Part shown: piece by piece, positions 6,129 through 10,507 of the stretch | How the letters are laid out: each line of letters starts with the position of its first letter | Position numbering within the stretch: position 1 is the stretch's first letter | From: Alphaproteobacteria bacterium | GTDB lineage: Bacteria > Pseudomonadota > Alphaproteobacteria > Sphingomonadales > Sphingomonadaceae | Direction of reading: 5' to 3' | DNA length: 10,507 nt | Assembly: GCA_005882415.1 (NCBI GenBank) | Contig: VBAE01000120.1 | Span: 1-10,507 of the forward strand | Notes under the pieces: generated by a model | What the model saw: the letters and a program-made list of their open reading frames with translations, nothing else | What the model was told of the DNA's origin: nothing | The model's database searches: none | Position numbers and translations under genes: made by a program

Positions 6129-6814
6129 AGCGGTTCTACAAGGATGCGGCGGCGGTCCCGGGGCTGGGGGGCGTCGGGATCGAGCTCGACGGGCGGCCGG
6201 TGAAGACTCCGGGAAAGCGGCCGCTGGCGCTTCCCACCGAGGAGCTTGCCGAGGCGATTGCCGCCGAGTGGAATGCGCAAGGGGACGAGATCGACCCGCG
6301 CTCGATGCCGCTCACCGGCCTCGCCAATGCGGCGATCGACCTGGTCGCGTCCGATCCGGCGGCCTTTGCGGAGACTCTGGCGCCGTTCGGGGAGACCGAC
6401 CTCCTCTATTATCGGTCGGAAGGGCCGCAGGAACTGGTCCGGCGGCAGCAGATGCGCTGGGATTTGCTGCTCGCCTGGGCGCGGCGGCGGTTCGAGGTGG
6501 AGTTCGTGGTGACGTCGGGCGTGATGCACCGCCCGCAGCCGGCCGGGACCGCGCGGCGGCTGGCGGCGGCGGTGGCGGGGTTCGATGCGTTTCAGCTCGC
6601 CGCATTGGCCCCTTTGGTGACGATCGGAGGCTCGGTGATCATCGCGCTTGCGTTGGCCGAGGGCGAGATCGGGCTGGACGAGGCCTGGGCCGCGGCGACT
6701 CTCGACGAGGCCTGGTCGACCGAGCAATGGGGCGAGGACGCGCTCGCCGCCGCCGCGCTCAAGGCCCGGCGGCGGGATTTCGAGGCGGCCTACCGCTTCC
6801 TTACGCTTCTGTAG
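6125..6814 (+). CDS. ATP12 family chaperone protein (F1-ATPase assembly)
   Basis: 229 aa, a usual length for alphaproteobacterial ATP12. In mitochondria Atp12 binds the F1 alpha subunit before alpha-beta assembly; the bacterial homologue is assumed to do the same. Family text is visible from end to end: MKRFYKDA, IELDGRPVKTPGKRPLALPT, LAEAIAAEWNAQGDEIDPRSMPLT, ETDLLYYRSEGPQELV, RRQQMRWDLLLAWA, and the end DEAWSTEQWGEDALA. Unlike two of its operon partners, it shows no sign of deletion. ATG 6125 overlaps the upstream stop. It is the last gene of the plus-strand operon and ends 14 bases inside the convergent membrane-protein gene. Confidence 0.9.
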   Translation: MKRFYKDAAAVPGLGGVGIELDGRPVKTPGKRPLALPTEELAEAIAAEWNAQGDEIDPRSMPLTGLANAAIDLVASDPAAFAETLAPFGETDLLYYRSEGPQELVRRQQMRWDLLLAWARRRFEVEFVVTSGVMHRPQPAGTARRLAAAVAGFDAFQLAALAPLVTIGGSVIIALALAEGEIGLDEAWAAATLDEAWSTEQWGEDALAAAALKARRRDFEAAYRFLTLL

Positions 6815-7385
6815 CCACCGGTTCCGCGACCGGGTGGACGTGGCTGGGCAGGAACCAGCGCGCGACGACCAGGCCGGCGAGGATCAGCGACACGCTCTCG
6901 GCGACGAAGGAGTAGATCCAATATCCCCAGCCGAAATGGTTGAAGATCGGCGTGCCGAGATATTCCCAGACGGTGAAGCCGAGGCTGAACAAAACCACCA
7001 GCCGGCCGAGCTCGGCGAAGCTCCGGCCGCGCGACACCGAGGCGAGGCCGAAGGCGATGAGCAGGCCGGCGATCACCGCCATGATGAAGCCGGGGAGGAT
7101 CATCGTCATGTCGTCCGGCGAATAGCCGCGGGGATTGAACTGGACGACCGCGATCGGGCCGTTCGCGTACATCGCGGCGCCCTCGCGCGAACCCGCGTCG
7201 GGCACGCGATAGGCTCCGGCGGATCCCTGCCCGAAATTCTGGGCGAGGGCGTTCTGGACGGCGGCGCTCTGCTGGTCGGTGGGGTGGGCGTAAGCGAGCT
7301 CGCCGAGCGGGGTCGCCCAGAAGATGAAGCCGACGACGAAGATGATGATTCCGGCCACCAGGCCGCCGATCAGGGTCCGTACCAT
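6801..7385 (-). CDS. four-helix membrane protein of unknown function (194 aa)
   Basis: 194 aa from ATG 7385, with a strong SD (AAGGGGAGG) six bases upstream. One N-terminal helix (about 4-24, IGGLVAGIIIFVVGFIFWA) is followed by a long polar segment of about 65 residues (AHPTDQQSAAVQNALAQNFG to FNPRGYSPDDM), then three helices (about 93-115, 122-143 and 152-178). The polar part is probably periplasmic. I recognise no family motif. The gene follows gmk on the same strand after 56 bases, in which a weak TTGGCT-17-CTACGC pair (minus strand) could be its own promoter. Its TAA end overlaps the ATP12 coding sequence by 14 bases tail to tail. Confidence 0.75.
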   Translation of the reverse strand: MVRTLIGGLVAGIIIFVVGFIFWATPLGELAYAHPTDQQSAAVQNALAQNFGQGSAGAYRVPDAGSREGAAMYANGPIAVVQFNPRGYSPDDMTMILPGFIMAVIAGLLIAFGLASVSRGRSFAELGRLVVLFSLGFTVWEYLGTPIFNHFGWGYWIYSFVAESVSLILAGLVVARWFLPSHVHPVAEPVATEA

Positions 7386-7441
7386 GGCAGTCCTCCCCTT
7401 GTTGTCCGGAGAGCGTAGCGCAATTCCGGCGTGGGAGCCAA

Positions 7442-8074
7442 TCAGCCGATGAGCTGGCGGACGAAGTCGTGGAGGAACACCCGGCGGCCGGCCTTGAGGC
7501 GCTCGGCCTTCAGGATATTGTGGACCAGCTCGCGGCACTTGTCGGCATTGTTGTTGATGAGGACGTAGTCGTACTCGGCCCAGTGGCTGATCTCGGCCGC
7601 TGCCCGGTCCATGCGGCGGCGGATCACCTCCTCGCTGTCGGTGCCGCGGAAGCGCAGGCGGCGCTCGAGCTCGGGCATGGAGGGCGGGAGGATGAACACC
7701 CGGACGATGTCGGGGTCGACCTGCTTCAATTGCTGGGTGCCCTGCCAGTCGATGTCGAGGAGGACGTCGCGGCCGCCCTCGATGGTCTTCACTACCTCGC
7801 TCCGCAGCGTTCCGTAGCGGTGGCCGAAGACGAACGCCCATTCGAGGAACTCGCCGGCGGCGACCATTTCCTCGAAGCGGGCGTCGGAGACGAAGTGATA
7901 GTCGCGGCCGTCGACCTCCCCGGGGCGGATCGGACGGGTGGTGGCCGAGACGGACATCGCGATGCCGTCGTCATTCTCCAGCAGCATGCGCGCGATCGTC
8001 GACTTGCCGGCGCCGCTGGGGCTGGAAAGGACGAAGAGCAGGCCCCGCCGCTTGAACGCGCTTGCGATTTCCAT
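7442..8074 (-). CDS. gmk: guanylate kinase
   Basis: 210 aa. Gmk phosphorylates GMP (and dGMP) to the diphosphate with ATP, an essential step of purine nucleotide supply. The P-loop is SPSGAGKS (18-25). The GMP-binding part reads SATTRPIRPGEVDGRDYHFVS. The lid region has RLRFRGTDSEEVIRRRM, and near the end comes YDYVLINNNADKC. The length and all motifs are intact. ATG 8074 is chosen because the FKRRGLLFVLSSPSGAGK run then follows within a few residues, as usual; the frame's extension to 8533 runs antisense through the DUF1697 gene. No SD precedes this ATG, and the best promoter places transcription start at or next to the ATG, so the message may be leaderless. It is divergent from the DUF1697 gene with a 48-base gap. 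Confidence 0.95.
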   Translation of the reverse strand: MEIASAFKRRGLLFVLSSPSGAGKSTIARMLLENDDGIAMSVSATTRPIRPGEVDGRDYHFVSDARFEEMVAAGEFLEWAFVFGHRYGTLRSEVVKTIEGGRDVLLDIDWQGTQQLKQVDPDIVRVFILPPSMPELERRLRFRGTDSEEVIRRRMDRAAAEISHWAEYDYVLINNNADKCRELVHNILKAERLKAGRRVFLHDFVRQLIG

Positions 8075-8080
8075 GCGGGC

Positions 8081-8109
8081 TATTGGCTTGCCACCCGCCG
8101 CGCCGTCAA
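8081..8109 (-). promoter_or_regulatory. probable gmk promoter, predicted leaderless start
   Basis: On the minus strand TTGACG (8109-8104), a 17-base spacer, then CCAATA (8086-8081). Seven bases past the -10 box is 8074, the A of the gmk ATG. The six bases between (GCCCGC) contain no SD. Both boxes fit the alphaproteobacterial housekeeping pattern reasonably well. Confidence 0.4.
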
Positions 8110-8122
8110 GCAGGTTGCAGCG

Positions 8123-8653
8123 ATGGCGGGGTGGATAGCGCTGTTGCGCGGGATCAATGTCGGCGGGCACGCAAAGGTGCCGATGGCGGAGCTCAAGGCG
8201 ATTGCCGGGCGGCTCGGGTGGAGCGGGGCGGAGACTTATATCCAGAGCGGGAATTTGGTTTTCGACGCTGAGGGGTCTGCGGAGGCTTTGGAGGCGGCGC
8301 TGGAGAAGGCGCTCGGCCAGGCGTTCGGATTCGCGCCGGCGGTCGTGGTGCGCAGCGCGACGCAGTGGCGGGCGCTGGTCAAAGGAAATCCGTTCGAGGC
8401 CGATGTCGATCCGAGCCGGGTGATGCTCGGCCTCGCCAAGGGCAGGCTGGCCAAGGGCGCCGCGGAGGCGATCGAGGCTCGGGGCGTGGCCGGGGAGCGG
8501 GTGCGGCAGGCGGGCGAGGCTTTGTGGTTCCATTATCCCGAGGGCGCCGGAAGCTCGAAGATCACGCCGGCGCAGGTCGACAAGGCGGCGGGATCGCCGG
8601 TCACCGCACGGAACTGGCGGACCGTTCTGAAGATCGGGGAGATGCTCGGATGA
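8123..8653 (+). CDS. DUF1697 family protein
   Basis: 176 aa, the full length of the family. The start MAGWIALLRGINVGGHAKVPMAELK carries the hallmark LLRGINVGG. YIQSGNLVF follows, then RNWRTVLKI near the end. The family has no established activity. No membrane helix, signal peptide or nuclease motif is visible, so the protein should be cytosolic. ATG 8123 is the only good start; the long upstream frame to 7469 is antisense to gmk. The SD is weak (CAGG about ten bases upstream). It is divergent from gmk across 48 bases, and its stop overlaps the DUF2585 start as ATGA. Confidence 0.88.
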   Translation: MAGWIALLRGINVGGHAKVPMAELKAIAGRLGWSGAETYIQSGNLVFDAEGSAEALEAALEKALGQAFGFAPAVVVRSATQWRALVKGNPFEADVDPSRVMLGLAKGRLAKGAAEAIEARGVAGERVRQAGEALWFHYPEGAGSSKITPAQVDKAAGSPVTARNWRTVLKIGEMLG

Positions 8654-9219
8654 ACCGGGTGCCGGTCATTCCGCGGGGCTATTGGGTCGCCGCCTTCCTG
8701 CTCGTCGCGGCAGCGGCGGCGATCCTGCTGTGGAACGGGCGGCCGCCGATCTGCACCTGCGGGACGGTGAAGCTCTGGGTCGGAACGGTGAACGGCCCCG
8801 ACAACAGCCAGCACATCGCCGACTGGTATACGCCCAGCCACATCATCCACGGCTTCCTCTTCTACCTCCTCGGCTGGCTGTTCCTGAAGCGCAATCCCCC
8901 TGGCGACAGGCTGATCGGCGCAGTCCTGATCGAGGCGGGTTGGGAGATTTTGGAGAACAGCCGCTTCATCATCGACCGCTACCGGGAGGAGACGGCGGCG
9001 CTCGGCTACACCGGCGACAGCGTGATCAACTCGGTCGCCGACATAGGCTGGATGATCCTCGGCTTCGCCATCGCGCGGCGGCTCCCGGTCAAGTGGACGG
9101 TGGCGCTGGCGATCCTGTTCGAGCTCGGCACCCTCGCCACGATCCGCGACAATCTGACTCTGAACGTCATCATGCTCGTCGCCCCGAGCGACGCGATCCG
9201 CGCCTGGCAGGCGGGGTAG
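8650..9219 (+). CDS. DUF2585 (UPF0314) family membrane protein
   Basis: 189 aa. Family text is clear: WNGRPPICTCGTVKLWVGTV, NSQHIADWYTPSHIIHGFLFY, LIEAGWEILENSRFIIDRYR, YTGDSVINSVADI and, near the end, TIRDNLTLNVIMLVAPSDAIRAWQ. About five hydrophobic segments place it in the inner membrane. The paired Cys of CTC and the conserved His, Asp and Asn residues suggest a metal or redox site, which is inference; the family has no assigned role. ATG 8650 overlaps the DUF1697 stop, so the two are co-transcribed and probably coupled. A large palindromic element begins one base after the stop and may serve as the transcript end. Confidence 0.88.
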   Translation: MNRVPVIPRGYWVAAFLLVAAAAAILLWNGRPPICTCGTVKLWVGTVNGPDNSQHIADWYTPSHIIHGFLFYLLGWLFLKRNPPGDRLIGAVLIEAGWEILENSRFIIDRYREETAALGYTGDSVINSVADIGWMILGFAIARRLPVKWTVALAILFELGTLATIRDNLTLNVIMLVAPSDAIRAWQAG

Positions 9220-9386
9220 TCCTCCCCGCGCGCAGCGGGGGGAGGGGGACCGGACGTAGTCCGGTGGAGGGTTAGAAGGCGCTGAGGCTGGGAGGTTCCC
9301 GCGCGAACCGTTTAGGCCGCGCCAGTTACCCCTCCACCACATTTCATGTGGTCCCCCTCCCCCCGAGCTGCCGCTCGCGGGGAGGA
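9220..9386. repeat. large palindromic element (second repeat family, about 167 bp)
   Basis: The ends TCCTCCCCGCG and CGCGGGGAGGA are exact inverted repeats. Moving inward, each arm carries a GC-rich hairpin, a GGGGGGAGGGGGACC run (CCCCCTCCCCCC on the right) and a second hairpin: ACCGGACGTAGTCCGGT on the left and ACCACATTTCATGTGGT on the right, closed by GGAGGG/CCCTCC. The centre is about 60 bases. The sequence differs from the REP-like elements, but the plan (inverted arms each bearing hairpins) is the same. It lies exactly between the DUF2585 stop and the convergent zinc-finger gene, so it could terminate both. No coding capacity. Confidence 0.85.
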
Positions 9387-9393
9387 CTGGGGC

Positions 9394-9564
9394 TTAGCCG
9401 CCCGCGAGGCCCTCGATGACCTTGCCGGTGCCGTTGCAGACGGGGCAGGGAATTCCGTCATGCTCGCCGGTGCCGTTGCAGTGGCGGCAGATGTTTTCGC
9501 CGGTGCCGGGGGTGCCGGGGGCGGCTTCGTCGCCCGGAGCGGGGGGTTCGGGGGCGTTGCTCAT
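9394..9564 (-). CDS. 56-aa DnaJ-type CxxCxGxG zinc-finger protein
   Basis: The product starts MSNAPEPPAPGDEAAP, has a flexible Pro/Gly/Ala/acidic N-terminal half, then two copies of the DnaJ zinc-binding repeat, CRHCNGTG and CPVCNGTG, and ends KVIEGLAGG. Four Cys in this pattern can bind one zinc ion; full DnaJ has four such repeats and two zincs. There is no J domain, so it is a free half zinc-finger. It may bind unfolded protein or act as an accessory to another chaperone (inference). ATG 9564 is preferred over an in-frame ATG at 9621, which would add an Arg-rich extension with no family likeness. The two CNGTG codings are identical over at least 16 bases, a sign of internal duplication. 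Confidence 0.75.
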   Translation of the reverse strand: MSNAPEPPAPGDEAAPGTPGTGENICRHCNGTGEHDGIPCPVCNGTGKVIEGLAGG

Positions 9565-9590
9565 GCCGGTCCAACCCCGAGCGTCCGGGG

Positions 9591-9615
9591 CGGTTCCCTT
9601 CCCGCTGAGGAACCG
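9591..9615. promoter_or_regulatory. inverted repeat between divergent genes (possible operator)
   Basis: CGGTTCC (9591-9597) and GGAACCG (9609-9615) are a perfect 7-base inverted repeat with an 11-base gap. It lies between the zinc-finger gene and the PagL-like gene, 27 bases beyond the former's start codon and 45 bases before the latter's. The spacing fits a dimeric repressor site, but a chance GC-rich palindrome is possible. Confidence 0.25.
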
Positions 9616-9659
9616 GCACACCGTCGCATCAGTTCCTGCCCGGCTGAGGGAGATACGCC

Positions 9660-10113
9660 TTGAAGACCGCCGCCGCCCTGATCTTCGCCGCCGCGGCGCT
9701 CGCCGCCGCTCCCGCCCACGCCGCCGAGCTGTTCGGCGGGGTCTACGCCCATGACGTAAACCTGGTCACCGCCAGCGGCATCGAGGACGGGGTGGACTTC
9801 GAGGTGGGCTGGCGCGGCGATCCGATCCTGCCGTTCATCGGCGGCCCCCGCCCGCACGCCTTCGTCTCGGTGAACAGCGCCGGCGACACCGATTTCGCCG
9901 CCGCCGGCGTGAGCTGGAAGTTGGGCGTTCGGCAGCAACCGGATCGACTTCGGCTCGCGAGTGCTGTTCGAACCCGAGCTCGGGGTCGGGGTCTCGCTCT
10001 CCGACCGGATGTCGGTCGAGGCGAGCTGGGTCCATCTCAGCCACGCCAAGCTGTTCGGGCCGAACAACCCAGGGCTGGACACGATCGGCGTGCGGCTCAA
10101 CCTTCGGATTTGA
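9660..10113 (+). pseudogene. PagL-like acyloxyacyl hydrolase (outer membrane), frame broken by internal deletion
   Basis: PagL-type enzymes are outer-membrane beta-barrels that remove the 3-O acyl chain from lipid A. The start is TTG 9660 with GAGGGAG about eight bases upstream. A clear signal peptide (MKTAAALIF...APAHA) is cleaved before AELFGG. The first frame continues FEVGWRGDP and FVSVNSAGDTDFAAAGVSWKLG to about 9926, then becomes nonsense. From 9928 another frame gives FGSNRIDFGSRVLFEPELGVGVSL, EASWVHLSHAKLFG, the family's catalytic His-x-Ser region, and NPGLDTIGVRLNLRI to TGA 10111-10113. Relatives have about 20-25 more residues here (a strand such as YVRPGIGLAIHDG). The missing length is 3n+2 bases. 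Signal peptide and active-site text are both preserved, so the break is recent or artefactual. Confidence 0.8.
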
Positions 10114-10124
10114 GGGCCAGCCGC

Positions 10125-10219
10125 GTCATGGCGGACTTGATCCGCCATCCATGAACACGGTTCGCGGCAAGTTCTCGTAGACCTGTGTTCATGGACTCCG
10201 GGTCAAGCCCGGAGTGACG
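10125..10219. repeat. REP-like palindromic element, copy 5 (divergent, with compensated stems)
   Basis: Same plan and length as the other copies, but both hairpins are altered on both sides of the stem. The left stem is ATGGCGGA/TCCGCCAT in place of ATGCCGGA/TCCGGCAT. The right stem is ACTCCGGG/CCCGGAGT in place of ATCCCGGG/CCCGGGAT. Loops stay CTTGA and TCAAG. The inner CCATGAACAC/GTGTTCATGG pairing is intact. Confidence 0.9.
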
Positions 10220-10250
10220 AGGGAGGGGTGACAGCGCCGGTCCCAAAACC

Positions 10251-10345
10251 GTCATGCCGGACTTGATCCGGCATCCATGAACACGGTTCGTGTCCAGTTC
10301 TCGCCGACCTGTGTTCATGGATCCCGGGTCGAGCCCGGGATGACG
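10251..10345. repeat. REP-like palindromic element, copy 6
   Basis: A complete copy with the standard hairpins, 31 bases after copy 5 in the same orientation. The central spacer (GGTTCGTGTCCAGTTCTCG) is closer to that of copy 5 than to those at 2128-3187, so the pair probably arose by local duplication. Confidence 0.9.
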
Positions 10346-10440
10346 TGGGAGGCGATATGAGCGCCTGTGCCTTACTGTTCGTATTTGAAGGCGTTCGCGT
10401 TCCATAACGATACGGCGCGGGACAGGCGGTACGGAGGCAA

Positions 10441-10468
10441 TCGACTCTGGTCCAATATGGATTATTAT
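10441..10468 (+). promoter_or_regulatory. likely promoter of the gene starting at 10500
   Basis: TCGACT (10441-10446), a 16-base spacer, then TATTAT (10463-10468), an unusually A/T-rich -10 box for this DNA. Transcription would start near 10475, leaving a leader of about 25 bases that contains the GGGGGGAG SD. Confidence 0.4.
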
Positions 10469-10499
10469 CACCCCCGAACGACACCTGGGGGGAGTCGCC

Positions 10500-10507
10500 A
10501 TGATCGG
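10500..10507 (+). CDS. start of a gene cut off by the window end
   Basis: ATG 10500 is preceded at five bases by a GGGGGGAG SD (10487-10494), the strongest in the window, and by a plausible promoter. Only Met-Ile and part of a third codon are visible, so nothing can be said about the product. Confidence 0.45.

Larger units (their letters stand above)
10114..10499. other. intergenic stretch with two REP-like copies and a promoter region
   Basis: About 390 bases without a convincing gene. It holds REP-like copies 5 and 6 in tandem (10125-10345), then about 150 less GC-rich bases with a candidate promoter (10441-10468) and SD for the gene that begins at 10500. The open frames here read through the repeats. 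Confidence 0.6.

Noticed and set aside
9346..9754. Plus-strand frames over the zinc-finger gene
   Set aside because: They run through the palindromic element or antisense to the CxxCxGxG protein, with low-complexity Gly/Ala or Arg translations.
10378..10414. CGTAT...ATACG inverted repeat as an operator for the gene at 10500
   Set aside because: Only five bases match, with a gap of about 25 bases, and it lies well upstream of the better promoter at 10441-10468. Too weak to call.

Overview
The window is high-GC DNA, most likely from a sphingomonad (Alphaproteobacteria, Sphingomonadales). I infer this from the gene content: an ATP12 chaperone, a DUF2585/UPF0314 protein, a DUF1697 protein, a PagL-like outer-membrane hydrolase and tightly overlapped operons. 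The dispersed palindromic intergenic elements are also of a kind typical of that group. No database search was possible, so family names rest on motif recognition.

Layout. (a) 1-165: a partial palindromic repeat, then a possible promoter. (b) 165-2000: a large membrane protein with a PDZ-like domain, about nine to ten membrane segments and a GAF-like cytoplasmic tail, but no kinase domain. A possible 33-aa ORF overlaps its stop. (c) 2128-3282: a repeat-rich stretch with three near-identical 96-bp REP-like elements. Between them lie a small minus-strand gene (2288-2482) with its own promoter and SD, and an orphan UVR-motif gene (2891-3169). (d) 3332-6814: a plus-strand operon of six genes, each overlapping the next by 4-5 bases or less: crcB, an RluC-type pseudouridine synthase, a PaiB-like FMN-binding protein, a HAD phosphatase-like protein, a 75-aa membrane protein and an ATP12 chaperone. 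(e) 6801-8074, minus strand: guanylate kinase (gmk) followed by a four-helix membrane protein. (f) 8123-9219, plus strand: DUF1697 and DUF2585 genes, overlapped ATGA. (g) 9220-9386: a different large palindromic element. (h) 9394-9564, minus: a 56-aa DnaJ-type zinc-finger protein. (i) 9660-10113: a PagL-like acyloxyacyl hydrolase, frame-broken. (j) 10125-10345: two REP-like elements in tandem, then a promoter and the first codons of a gene cut by the window end.

The most notable observation is that three genes each lack an internal block of roughly 20-30 codons at a conserved place: the pseudouridine synthase (frame lost), the HAD protein (frame kept) and the PagL-like hydrolase (frame lost). 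The sequence on both sides of each junction is well conserved, so these look like discrete deletions and not diffuse decay. They may be real losses in this strain or a shared sequencing/assembly artefact.

The second theme is the repeat system. The REP-like elements are long inverted repeats whose arms each contain a hairpin. One copy shows paired compensatory changes in both hairpins, evidence that the folded structure itself is maintained. I found no clear new defence system, CRISPR array, rRNA, tRNA or transposase gene.
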